From: Bog-257 sp963805985
GTDB taxonomy: Bacteria > Acidobacteriota > Terriglobia > Terriglobales > Acidobacteriaceae
Direction of reading: 5' to 3'
Assembly: GCA_963805985.1 (NCBI GenBank)
Contig: CAWDWG010000008.1
Span: 248,001 to 312,000 of the forward strand
DNA: 64,000 bases
In this document: in pieces, positions 43,549 through 51,886 of the stretch
Layout of the letters: each line of letters starts with the position of its first letter
How positions within the stretch are numbered: the first letter of the stretch is position 1
Notes under the pieces: generated by a model
Database searches by the model: none
What the model saw: the letters and a program-made list of their open reading frames with translations, nothing else
What the model was told of the DNA's origin: nothing
Program-made: the position numbers and the translations under genes

Positions 43549-45066
43549 CTATTGGCTCTGGCCCTGATGCTTGGCGGCCGGCGGTTCATACGGTTGCTGC
43601 AGGCCATGTTCGGCAGCAGTTTTGGCATCAGGAGGCTCGTCCGAGATAGCGAGCGCGGCTTTGTACTGCGCGACAGCATCGTCACGCTCCCCCTGCAAAT
43701 CCAGAATACGTCCCAGATAGATGTGCGACCAGGCAGCCACGTGGGGATCGGCGGCCGGATTCTTCTGCGCGTCGAGGGCCTTCTGGAAGTCGGTCTGCGC
43801 GCCTTGCATGTCGCCGCCGAAGCTGGCGACTTTGGCCAGCACGAAGTAAGCGCGCGCCGGATCTTCGTTGGCTTGCAGGCTTTGCTGCGCCAACTTGCCG
43901 GCTTCGGTGGGATTGCCGCTGGCCAGGGCCTGCTCGGCCAGATCGATCTTCGTCTGCGGCGCCCTTTGTGGCACTGGATGCGAGGCCTGCAGTACTTCCG
44001 GCTTAGCTTGACTGGCGAAGGCGATCTCGCTGGCGCGCTTCTTCTCGTGTGGGACATCCACGTCGTGCAGCCAGTTAGGGAAGGCGCTCTCCAGGCCGAG
44101 GTTCGCTTTCTCAAAGTCGCGCAGCTGATTGTAGAAATAGCCTGTCAGAACGAAGCCTTCCGCCTCGTCGCGCTGAATCAGCGCAAAGCGGTCTTTGTCG
44201 GGGAGCTTGGGATCGGCGGGAGTGCGAGCCTCGATGGCGCGGATCAGGGACTCGATGACCAGCAGGCCGATGTCGTTCTTGTACTCCTCCGACATAGGCG
44301 CGGCCTGCACGGACTTCAGGATGGGCTGCAAGCGCTCCAGCGAGGTCGCGCGTTTGGCAATCAACGGGTCCAGGACGAAATGCAGATAGGTGTGCCGCAG
44401 AGCGTCCATGTGCAGGTTGCCGGCTGCGGGAGAGACCACGACGTAGTAATAGTCCTGAAGGTAGTTGCGCGAGTTCACCTGGCCGGGCGCGCTCATCGGC
44501 TCGAGATAGACGGTAAAGCTGCGGCCGGCGTAGCCCGACATCGGCATGCGCAGATAGTTGTCGGTGGTGGTGATCATCTGCGAAACCGGCGCGTGATATT
44601 GGTCGATCAGATCCATGTACTCGGGCTGATGCTTCAGCCAGATCGCGTGCAGGCCGGCGGCTTTGTAGTAGATCTGCAGCAGCGGAATGAAGCCGAGAAT
44701 GTAGGTGGCGTCGGGCGGCAGATCGGATTCTTTGAGCTTGGGTGCGAAGTCGGGCGGCGGGCCGAGGTTGAGTGCCAGCGAGACATATTGCGCCAGATCA
44801 TGCGCGGCATCGCCCATGCGATGGTCGTGATAAAAGCGGCACATCTCGGCGGCTGCGGTGGCGACGGCGGGAGACTTGCTGGCCTCGACCAGATCGGCGC
44901 GGACCTCGGCGCGAACGGGAAGCGAGGAGGCGAGCTCCTGGTCGTAACCGCACACATTCATCCCCGCAACCACGCTGAACAGAGTTTCGCTGTCGTCGAG
45001 GCGGGCTTTGGACTGAGCGATGGAAGCGAGGCTCAGCGACGCGAGCACGACGGGCAAGACAAGCAT
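43549..45066 (-). CDS. Secreted protein with C-terminal TPR repeats
   Basis: The ATG at 45066 gives a 505-residue protein with a signal peptide (MLVLPVVLASLSLASIAQ). The first ~330 residues form an unrecognised domain with HDHRMGDAAHDLAQYV, LHMDALRHTYLHFVLDPL and many helices. TPR-type helices then follow (ARAYFVLAKVASFGGDM, AWSHIYLGRILDLQGERDD). The longest frame begins at a TTG in a TTAGC repeat and is less likely. It is the first gene of the run ending with the AsmA-like gene. Confidence 0.75.
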   Translation of the reverse strand: MLVLPVVLASLSLASIAQSKARLDDSETLFSVVAGMNVCGYDQELASSLPVRAEVRADLVEASKSPAVATAAAEMCRFYHDHRMGDAAHDLAQYVSLALNLGPPPDFAPKLKESDLPPDATYILGFIPLLQIYYKAAGLHAIWLKHQPEYMDLIDQYHAPVSQMITTTDNYLRMPMSGYAGRSFTVYLEPMSAPGQVNSRNYLQDYYYVVVSPAAGNLHMDALRHTYLHFVLDPLIAKRATSLERLQPILKSVQAAPMSEEYKNDIGLLVIESLIRAIEARTPADPKLPDKDRFALIQRDEAEGFVLTGYFYNQLRDFEKANLGLESAFPNWLHDVDVPHEKKRASEIAFASQAKPEVLQASHPVPQRAPQTKIDLAEQALASGNPTEAGKLAQQSLQANEDPARAYFVLAKVASFGGDMQGAQTDFQKALDAQKNPAADPHVAAWSHIYLGRILDLQGERDDAVAQYKAALAISDEPPDAKTAAEHGLQQPYEPPAAKHQGQSQ

Positions 45067-45096
45067 GCGGGTAAGACGCAGAAGAGGCTCCAAGGA

Positions 45097-45130
45097 TCGG
45101 CAATTAGCACTTAGCAATTAGCACTTAGCA
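45097..45130. repeat. ATTAGCACTTAGCA-type direct repeats
   Basis: The stretch contains two copies of CAATTAGCACTTAG in tandem, part of the TTAGC family. It lies just upstream of the secreted TPR protein gene. The same motif is near the starts of uvrC and dnaJ. Confidence 0.6.
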
Positions 45131-45205
45131 AACGCGTGCGGACGAGTGCGTGAAAGCGATGGCTCCAGTTTACGAGCTAGGGAATGAGGCGCGCAAACAG
45201 GGGCG

Positions 45206-45520
45206 TCATGCAGTCTTTGCGATGCCGAAGGGAACAGGTATCGGGAAGTGGAACGCACCCTGTGGAATCCTGGCCGACGGTTTGAGGCTGGAGCCATTAA
45301 CGACGGACCATCCCAGTTCTCGCACGGCTTGTTCGAAGGTTCCTCGCTCGAAGCAGCTCTGCAGGAAAAGGGTGCAGGCTTCCTTCAGGTTCGCCTTCGC
45401 CTCGGCAACGGTTCTGCCTTGAGTCGTTATGTCGAGTGGCGGACAATAGGCGACATACCAGTCATCTTGTCGATGTACTGTGCCGAAAAGCTTGAACTCC
45501 GCTTGAATCGCCGCGCGCAT
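45206..45520 (-). CDS. HicB-family antitoxin-like protein without a visible HicA
   Basis: This 104-residue protein matches the HicB N-terminal domain: WYVAYCPPLDITTQGRTVAEAKANLKEACTLFL, a degenerate RNase H-like fold. The C-terminus (about 70-104) has no clear ribbon-helix-helix and is Pro/Phe-rich. No hicA-like dsRBD ORF of about 60-80 residues lies on either side. It may be an orphan antitoxin or a HicB-like protein unrelated to toxin control. Confidence 0.7.
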   Translation of the reverse strand: MRAAIQAEFKLFGTVHRQDDWYVAYCPPLDITTQGRTVAEAKANLKEACTLFLQSCFERGTFEQAVRELGWSVVNGSSLKPSARIPQGAFHFPIPVPFGIAKTA

Positions 45521-45593
45521 AAGTTAGACCGTGAGGCGCGAGTGTTTGGACTGCGCCAACCCGATTATGACATGGTGAGCCGAACCAGCGTCC

Positions 45594-46259
45594 CTATCCC
45601 TTCACCTGCACCTTCGAGAACGTAAGGATGACGTGGCTGGAAGTAGGCTGGCCAAACGCGGTCGCCGGACTGAACGTGGTGAAGATCAGCATGTTCTTCA
45701 GCTGAGGGAGAATGGGAGCCGCGTCCTCCGGCGCAGACAAGATGCGGTAATCCAGCACGCGGCCGTCGGCGCCAACATAGGCTTCCACTACCAGCGAGTC
45801 GGTATTGGCGGCGCCCATGGTCAGCTCGAAGGGACTGGACTTCAGCTCGGCCGGCGTGTAGAGCATCGTCGGCACGTCGTTCGAGGCGCGCACCTGCGCC
45901 GGCCACAACACGCTCATCAGCACACCAAACACCAGCAGGGTAGTGAGCGTGCCGGCGGTGGCCGGAACCATGACTGCGTTGAAAGCATTCTCCCAGCGGA
46001 CCGTCAGCCGCTCCCAGCGCGAGCGGCGCGAGTTGGCCAGCTCCTGCGAAAGCGCGACCCGCAGCTTCAAAGCCAGCTCCGGCGGCGCGGGCTTGCGGCC
46101 CAGCGAGCCGACCAGTGCCTGGGTTCGCTTCACCGAAGCAAAACGGTCCGCACACTCAACGCAGGCGCGCAAGTGTTTGTCCATCTGGGCCATCTGGCTG
46201 CGCGTCACCGCGCCATCCAGGTAAGACGACATGAGCCCCTTCGCAACCGAGCACGTCAT
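45594..46259 (-). CDS. Anti-sigma factor with TonB-like periplasmic domain
   Basis: The N-terminal ~60 residues carry a zinc-finger anti-sigma motif (DKHLRACVECADRF). A membrane helix (about 100-120; TLTTLLVFGVLMSVLWPA) is followed by a periplasmic domain (about 130-221) with VVEAYVGADGRVLDYRIL and FTTFSPATAFGQPTSSHVILTF, resembling TonB C-terminal-type folds. It overlaps the sigma gene by four bases. It should bind the sigma factor until an envelope signal releases it. Confidence 0.82.
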   Translation of the reverse strand: MTCSVAKGLMSSYLDGAVTRSQMAQMDKHLRACVECADRFASVKRTQALVGSLGRKPAPPELALKLRVALSQELANSRRSRWERLTVRWENAFNAVMVPATAGTLTTLLVFGVLMSVLWPAQVRASNDVPTMLYTPAELKSSPFELTMGAANTDSLVVEAYVGADGRVLDYRILSAPEDAAPILPQLKNMLIFTTFSPATAFGQPTSSHVILTFSKVQVKG

Positions 46260-46957
46260 GGTGTGACCTCAACGTTACGACCGCTGATCTCAGCGCGGCG
46301 GCGCCGAGTCCTGTCTCCTTCGCCCTTCTCCATGCCGAATGCCGCCAAGTGCCGTTGCAGCCGTTTGCGCAATGCCTCGCGGCCGCGCACCAGCCGCGAC
46401 TTCACCGTTCCCAGCGAGGTCTGCATCACTTCCGCGATCTGCTCATAGGAGAGCTCTTCGATATCGCGCAGGATCACCGTGGTGCGATACGGTTCGGCGA
46501 GCTCTTTGAGTTCGGCTTCGACCTGGGCGCGCAGCTCGTCATCGGAGACATTCTCGAACGGCGACTTACCGTCGTCGACCAGCGTGTCCCTCATGGCGGC
46601 GTACTGCCCGCTCTCGTCACTCTCGTAGGCCGGCTCGATGGAGGTCTCGCGGAACTTATGGCGAAACCACCAGCGTCGGCGATTCGAAGCCTCGTGCAGC
46701 GCGATGCGGTAGATCCAGGTCTTCAGGCTGGAATCGGCATTGAAGTTCTTGATCCCGCGGAAGACCTTGATGAAGACTTCCTGCGTGGTGTCGGCGGCGT
46801 CGGACGGATCGTCCAGGGTGCGGTAGATCAGGTTATAAACGGGTTGGTTGTAGTGCGCGATGAGCCACGAGAAGGCCGCTTCCGATCCGGCCTTCAGCTC
46901 GGCCACGACGGACGCTTCCTCCGTGCGAACGCTCAGCGCACTTGCGAGGTCACTCAA
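46256..46957 (-). CDS. ECF-family RNA polymerase sigma factor
   Basis: Region 2 (YNLIYRTLDDPSDAADTTQEVFIKVFRGI) and region 4 (LAEPYRTTVILRDIEELSYEQIAEVMQTSLGTVKSRLVRGREAL, with the HTH) are clear. TTG at 46957 has GGGAG eight bases upstream and fits family length (233 residues); a TTG at 46990 is the alternative. Linker residues (about 105-145) are acidic. The gene precedes its anti-sigma factor. A GGAAC motif upstream (about 47063-47067, minus strand) may mark self-regulation. Confidence 0.9.
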   Translation of the reverse strand: MSDLASALSVRTEEASVVAELKAGSEAAFSWLIAHYNQPVYNLIYRTLDDPSDAADTTQEVFIKVFRGIKNFNADSSLKTWIYRIALHEASNRRRWWFRHKFRETSIEPAYESDESGQYAAMRDTLVDDGKSPFENVSDDELRAQVEAELKELAEPYRTTVILRDIEELSYEQIAEVMQTSLGTVKSRLVRGREALRKRLQRHLAAFGMEKGEGDRTRRRRAEISGRNVEVTP

Positions 46958-47458
46958 TGTTGTTACTCCCGCCACAGGCAGGCACCTCAATAATAAATTC
47001 TTTCGCGACCCGCAACAACCGTGGAAACGGCGCTCGACGCATTGTCAGCGCGGTTCGTCCCGGTTCCGCCGGCATAAACGGATGCCGCCGGTCCGGGACA
47101 GGACTACAGAGTTAGACCCCGCGGGCGTCCGAAATGTTCCAGATTGCAGGAAAGCATTCCAGCGTAGCGTCGTCTTCGGGACCAACTGCACAAAACTCCA
47201 ATTCGCCGAAGTAGCACTTCCGGGCCGAGGTATGCCAGCGCACGACGCCGCCACGCCGCGGAGCGGCGATATTTGGGTTAGCCGTGGGCGTAAGCCCGCG
47301 GTCGAGTGGTACGACACCGCCAGCCGCGGAGCGGCGACACCTCCGTTTTCAAGGTCCAGATTCGAAGGACTTTAGACAAAAGTGTGCCTCAAAGTCCTGA
47401 ATCAAAACAGGTTACTTTTGGGTGATGTCCCGAAGTTTGTCCGCTTGCTCAAGAGGTA
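46958..47458. other. Noncoding region upstream of the ECF sigma gene
   Basis: This 500-base gap contains a GGAAC motif on the minus strand at 47063-47067, with GGAACCG and a weak -10 about 16 bases further, typical of ECF promoters. It also holds two copies of GCCGCGGAGCGGCGA (about 47261 and 47325), separated by a CCGTGGGCG/AAGCCCGCGG segment. No gene is seen; the short plus-strand frame lacks coding character. Confidence 0.5.
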
Positions 47459-48214
47459 TTAATTAGTCGTCAACGCCTTGGCTTCGGAAGAGTCGACGCG
47501 CAGCAGCCAGCCGCTGCCGCCCTGAATGCGAACGTCGCGCAGAGATTCGAATTCGATCACGCCCGCGGGCTGCGTCCTTCCGTCATGCGTGATCTTCAGA
47601 TCGGCAATGCCATACACGCCGCAGGCCCACGGCGAGAAGATCCACAGCGCTTGCTCGTGTTCACCCGCCCCATCGCATCCCTTGCCCGGAGCCGCGACCA
47701 GCTTTGCCGTGACGGCGCCGTAGTCGGTCGCGCGGCCCACGACCTCGCCACCTGCGATCAACTGCCCGCTGCCGCGGTACACGCCCGCTCCACCCACCTG
47801 CACGGTGTTCCAGTCGCTGGGCGAGGTTCCATAGTCGTCCCATGCGTTGGTTGGCATGCGAGCTTCAAACACCTCATTCATCGACGCGAGCGCTCGCAGA
47901 TGAACCGCAATCGGAATCTGCCGGCCTTTGACGATGAGCTGATCGAACTTGATCGCCAGCCGCGATGGCGCGTTCGCCGATGCGGGTGTAGCGCCGACTA
48001 CGCTACCGGCAATCGTGGAGTTGCGCGGAATGCTCGTGCCGTCGGGTAGTGGCACATCCTGTTTGATTCGGCCGGTGATCTTCTGCCCGGCCTGGCTGTG
48101 TCTGGCGTCGAGGGTCGGGTTCAACATCACCGGAAGGGCAGTTCCGGCAGGGATGTTCTGTGCTGATGAGAGTGTGGTCAGCAGGAGTGCAAGGGCGAGA
48201 GTGCCGAACTTCAT
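47459..48214 (-). CDS. Secreted protein, paralogue of 48447-49178
   Basis: This 251-residue protein has a signal peptide (LALALLLTTLSSAQ) and then IPAGTALPVMLNPTLDAR, QDVPLPDGTSIPRNSTIAGSVV. The VPLPDG-x-x-IP-x-x-S/A pattern resembles the N-terminal beta-rich region of VirB10/TrbI-like domains. The C-terminus has WACGVYG and a GGSGWLLRV end. The downstream paralogue shares the overall plan, with 30-40 percent identity by eye. The role is unknown. Confidence 0.72.
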   Translation of the reverse strand: MKFGTLALALLLTTLSSAQNIPAGTALPVMLNPTLDARHSQAGQKITGRIKQDVPLPDGTSIPRNSTIAGSVVGATPASANAPSRLAIKFDQLIVKGRQIPIAVHLRALASMNEVFEARMPTNAWDDYGTSPSDWNTVQVGGAGVYRGSGQLIAGGEVVGRATDYGAVTAKLVAAPGKGCDGAGEHEQALWIFSPWACGVYGIADLKITHDGRTQPAGVIEFESLRDVRIQGGSGWLLRVDSSEAKALTTN

Positions 48215-48446
48215 TTAGCACCTCATGTGGCGCCGGCTGAAAGCCGGCTCAGGACGAGAATAAAGCGGCTGATCGGCACGACTGAAGTCGTGCCCTGTTA
48301 CGAACCGGTCGCGGTGCGACTTTTTCAGCAACCGAACCAGCCCACCGGGCAATCTTCTTTGTTCGATGCCGGCGCGTTTCGGCACGACGCAACAAAGCCC
48401 CGGCGCGAACACCAGGGCTTGATTCCATCAGAAGTCTGTCAGCGAT
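48215..48446. repeat. Palindromes between the two secreted paralogues
   Basis: GCCGGCTGAAAGCCGGC (48233-48249) and GGCACGACTGAAGTCGTGCC (48275-48294) are two palindromes with different stems and the same kind of loop. A weaker stem, AAGCCC...GGGCTT, at about 48397-48421 lies close to the end of the next gene and may terminate it. No gene is seen. Confidence 0.65.
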
Positions 48447-49178
48447 CTACTGCGCAGCCGCATTGGACGGCTCGGGCGATTCGACGCGCAACAGCCAGCC
48501 GCTGCCCGCGTGCAGTTCGAAGTTCTTCTGCGATCCCACGATGATGTTGCCGACCGGCTCCTCGGAACCGTCCTTCACGATGGCCAATCCCTTGCCATAG
48601 CCGTATACGCCGCATGCGTAGGGAGAGAACACCCACAGTGCGCCGGTGCCACTCTCGCGATCAACCCGCGCGCCGCATCCGGGCGGGAGTTCGCCGTCGA
48701 AGGTCACGACTTTCTTAAAGGACTTCTCCGGATTATCGGGGCGGAACGCCGGGTCGCCGCCCACTGGCGCCAGCATCACCGCACCGCGAGGAGTTGTGTC
48801 GGGCTCAAAGAACGGCACCTGCGCGTCGTAAACCGCCATCATGCTGGCGACCGCGCGTACATTGGCCTTCACCGGCACCTGGTGGCCATGAATCATAATC
48901 CGATCGAACTCGATTGCCATCCACGACGGAGACTTGCCCTGCGCCGGCATCACCTGATCCACATGCGCGAAAACCTTGGCGCCCTCTGGGATCTCTTTGC
49001 CGTCGGGTAACGGAACTCGCTCCATGACTTTGCCCGTGATGGGTTGACCGGGATGCGCCTTGGCCGAATCCACTGTCGCTGTCAACATGACCGGCACAAC
49101 CGTACCGGCGGGAATTTCCTGCGCAAGCAACGGAGCAGCCGCCATGAGCGCTACTGCGAGCAATCTGATGCACCGCAT
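48447..49178 (-). CDS. Secreted protein, paralogue of 47459-48214
   Basis: This 243-residue protein has a signal peptide (LLAVALMAAAPLLAQ) and a matching architecture: EIPAGTVVPVMLTATVD, ERVPLPDGKEIPEGAKVFAHV, a middle region with a Pro/Asp-rich loop, then YACGVYGYG and a HAGSGWLLRV end. It is probably a duplicate of the downstream gene. ATG start; GAGATC-type weak ribosome binding site. Confidence 0.72.
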   Translation of the reverse strand: MRCIRLLAVALMAAAPLLAQEIPAGTVVPVMLTATVDSAKAHPGQPITGKVMERVPLPDGKEIPEGAKVFAHVDQVMPAQGKSPSWMAIEFDRIMIHGHQVPVKANVRAVASMMAVYDAQVPFFEPDTTPRGAVMLAPVGGDPAFRPDNPEKSFKKVVTFDGELPPGCGARVDRESGTGALWVFSPYACGVYGYGKGLAIVKDGSEEPVGNIIVGSQKNFELHAGSGWLLRVESPEPSNAAAQ

Positions 49179-49413
49179 TGTTTGATCTCCTCGATCAGCG
49201 ACACAAAGCAGGTGGCCGGCGCAATTGAGAATCCATGCTACGGCTACGATACACCCGCGTAGTTTTTCGTTTCCGTTGTCGCAACCCCACTACAGAGCAG
49301 GCAAGACTAGGCTCAAACGGTGGAAATTCAACTCTCGCAACTAAGAGTCGAATGTTCGTTCTTTGGTTGCGGATTATAAAACGAAAAACGTGCGCGGAAA
49401 CATTGCGCGAAAC

Positions 49414-49444
49414 AAAAAAGCTGCCGGCTTGTTACGCCGGCAGC
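49414..49444 (-). terminator. Rho-independent terminator of the porin gene
   Basis: On the minus strand the stem GCTGCCGGC (49436-49444) pairs with GCCGGCAGC (49420-49428) around a seven-base loop and is followed by six T (49414-49419). It lies 36 bases after the porin stop. Confidence 0.88.
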
Positions 49445-49479
49445 ACGTGTTGCATTTTGCAACATTCTTGGAGTGCGAA

Positions 49480-51408
49480 CTATGGCAGATAGAAACGAAC
49501 CGAGGTCAGACCGATCGCGTCATTACCCGTAACCGATCCGCCCTTAATGCCCGCCCAGGTGGTGCGGTTGATGTATTCAAACTGCATTCCATACTGCAGG
49601 GTGCCGAAGTTTCCCTTCCAGATGCGATACCAGAAACCGCCGGTCACGTCCCACAGATTCTTGTTCTGTGCGCCGCAGGCCGCGCCGCCGGTGGGAAGCA
49701 CTTCCACGCCGCAGTTGGTGTTGTTGACCAGGAATGAGCCGTAGCCGGCCGGAACCAGGTCGCCATCATGCAGAGTGCTGTAGCGCTCCGAGCCGACGTA
49801 GGTGTCGCCGCCATAGGTGTAGAGGTCCAGCTTGGGAGTGGGATGAAATTCGAATCCAGCCAGAGAGTTGACGGTGGGCAGCGGAGTGACATTGCCGTTC
49901 GGCTGCACCGTCACGTCAGGAGTATTGGCAGATCCATAGCGGCCAATGCCCTTGCCGATTGCGCCTTCGAAGACGAAGTCGATCTTCTGGGCCCAATTCT
50001 TGTTGTTAGAGCTCACCAGTTTGCCGGGCAGAATAGGCAGGATGGCTGCCCATCCCAGGCCGCCGCCGGCGGTAACGTTGGTGGTGCCCGTCGTATCCGC
50101 CGTGGAAGCAATGCGATCACGGAAGATGCGTGCGACGCCCTTGATTTCGAAATGTCCCCAACCCGGTTCAAAGGCCAGCTTGCCGATGAAATCCGGAGCG
50201 AGATCGGTGGACAAGCCATTCGCGCCAGTCGGAGCGACGACGCTGGTGGAAACGCCATTGAGCGTAACCGTCACCGGCGTGCCGTAGTTTACCGTGCTGC
50301 CATTAGGCGACAACGCATTGCTGCTGGTGTTGAAGCCCATCAGGTTGGCGGGAGTGTAGCTGGTAGAAAGAGTGGTTTGTGAGTTGGCAATCTCAAACGC
50401 GCCCCACACCTTGTTGTTCCAGTCTTTGGTGATGCGGACTGCGTTCTGGCGAGCATAGCTATAGCCAACAACGTAGCTGCCTTCAATCGTGGTCGGAATG
50501 AACTCCGAGCGCGTGGCGATGCCTTTGCGATCGGTGGTCATCAAACTCCAGAACTGGCCTGCCGTGAAGGTCACGCCGTTCTTGAACTCGGCCTGCATCC
50601 ACAACTGACGCATACGGGGATTGAAGCTGTTGGTTTCGACATAGTTGGCGGTGTCGGCTGCGCCCAGGAAGTCCATCTCGAAGTAGCCGGTCAGCTTGGT
50701 GCTGCCCACGTTGCCGTTCGCAACCACGATAGGCCGCGAGCCGCGAGCGCTGGCTTCGAACTCGGAGAGGTTCGAGTTGACCACGCCGTTGTAGGGTACC
50801 GCACCGAAGTTGCTGGTGATGTCAGCATTCTCGTTGCGGCCGCGGACCAGGAAGGTTGATTCCAGCCAGCCGCCGGGAGTAATGGTGATGCCTTTGTAGT
50901 GAATCGCCAGCGGATTCTCCAGCGCTTCGACGCCCTTCTTATTTTCCAGAAGAGCATTGGCCGTGGCTTGGGTAGTGCTTTGCAGATCGGTCACGGTGGT
51001 GTGCAGGCTGTTGACGCCTTCCTGCGCTGCGCTAGCTTGCTGGGTAGCCTGCTGTAGCGAGCTCTGGAAGGTGTCCTTCTGCTGGCTTACTTGCTGCTGC
51101 AGTTGCGTGTTGGTTTGCTGCAGCTGCTGGATCTGGGTCTGCTGCTGTTGCATCTGGGTTTGCTGTTGCGTCAGCTTGTCGTTTAGTTTTTGCAGCTGCT
51201 CCTCGACGGTTGGCTTGGCAGCAGTCTTCTTGGTAGTGGTTGTCTTCTTCACGGCAGCCGGAGTAGTCGCCGTAGTGGTGGTAGTGACAGTGGCTTTAGT
51301 AGCCGGAGTTGAAGTTGTACCGCTCTGGGCTGCAGCGTAAGTGGACGCTGTACTCCAGCAGACGGTGGCTGCCAGGATCAACATAAGTGCACGGAAGGAA
51401 AATCGCAT
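49480..51408 (-). CDS. Outer-membrane porin with N-terminal coiled coil
   Basis: The ATG at 51408 (GGAGG five bases upstream) gives 642 residues. A signal peptide (LMLILAATVCWSTASTYAAAQ) precedes a Thr/Lys/Ala low-complexity stretch (about 30-65), then a Gln-rich coiled coil (about 70-135, with QQQQ repeats), then a beta-barrel. The barrel has alternating aromatic strands, GWLESTFLVRGRNENAD, GYFEMDFLGAADTANY, and an FYLP C-terminus. It resembles DcaP-like trimeric porins. The coiled coil could hold the trimer or bind the cell wall. A strong terminator follows. Confidence 0.82.
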   Translation of the reverse strand: MRFSFRALMLILAATVCWSTASTYAAAQSGTTSTPATKATVTTTTTATTPAAVKKTTTTKKTAAKPTVEEQLQKLNDKLTQQQTQMQQQQTQIQQLQQTNTQLQQQVSQQKDTFQSSLQQATQQASAAQEGVNSLHTTVTDLQSTTQATANALLENKKGVEALENPLAIHYKGITITPGGWLESTFLVRGRNENADITSNFGAVPYNGVVNSNLSEFEASARGSRPIVVANGNVGSTKLTGYFEMDFLGAADTANYVETNSFNPRMRQLWMQAEFKNGVTFTAGQFWSLMTTDRKGIATRSEFIPTTIEGSYVVGYSYARQNAVRITKDWNNKVWGAFEIANSQTTLSTSYTPANLMGFNTSSNALSPNGSTVNYGTPVTVTLNGVSTSVVAPTGANGLSTDLAPDFIGKLAFEPGWGHFEIKGVARIFRDRIASTADTTGTTNVTAGGGLGWAAILPILPGKLVSSNNKNWAQKIDFVFEGAIGKGIGRYGSANTPDVTVQPNGNVTPLPTVNSLAGFEFHPTPKLDLYTYGGDTYVGSERYSTLHDGDLVPAGYGSFLVNNTNCGVEVLPTGGAACGAQNKNLWDVTGGFWYRIWKGNFGTLQYGMQFEYINRTTWAGIKGGSVTGNDAIGLTSVRFYLP

Positions 51409-51886
51409 CGTCGCCTCCAAATTAACGGCGCAATTCCTTTCCAGATGGGAGCCTGGAGTCGCCGGGATTAATAGGGATAATCCCACCTGTGAATTGGCCT
51501 AACGGGAATCTAAGGCGTGACGGACGGTTTAATCATGGACGTAGCTCATAGTGGGCTGTGACTGATGAACAAAATAATGTGACGAAAACCGGATTGGGGA
51601 AAATTCTAAATCGGGTAAGTTAGCGGAAAAGGATGGCTTATCTCTGTTTGTGCGCCGCCGTCCTCCGCTCTACCACTTTTGCGGGACTAATCGAATCGCC
51701 GCGGTATTTCAGGCTCTTGCTCTACTCTTCTGGGTTGTACTACTCCGCGTTCTACTTCTCCGCTCCGCTGCCGCGTAGCTACGGTTGCTTATCACAGCAA
51801 TCTGTGATGCAGGTCGCCAGCAATTTTGCCCCGCGCTGCTTAATCTGGCATCCATCGCGGACCATATCTCTTCCAGGAGTTTCCTA
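51409..51886. other. Divergent intergenic region between porin and MFS gene
   Basis: This 478-base region separates the divergent porin and transporter genes and should hold both promoters. The part near 51640-51780 is pyrimidine-rich on the plus strand (CTCTTGCTCTACTCTTC). No CRISPR, tRNA or clear operator was found. A longer frame upstream of the MFS start (from 51785) is not supported. Confidence 0.4.

Noticed and set aside
43399..45114. 571-aa frame on the plus strand
   Set aside because: Antisense to the secreted TPR gene, which has a signal peptide and repeat structure.
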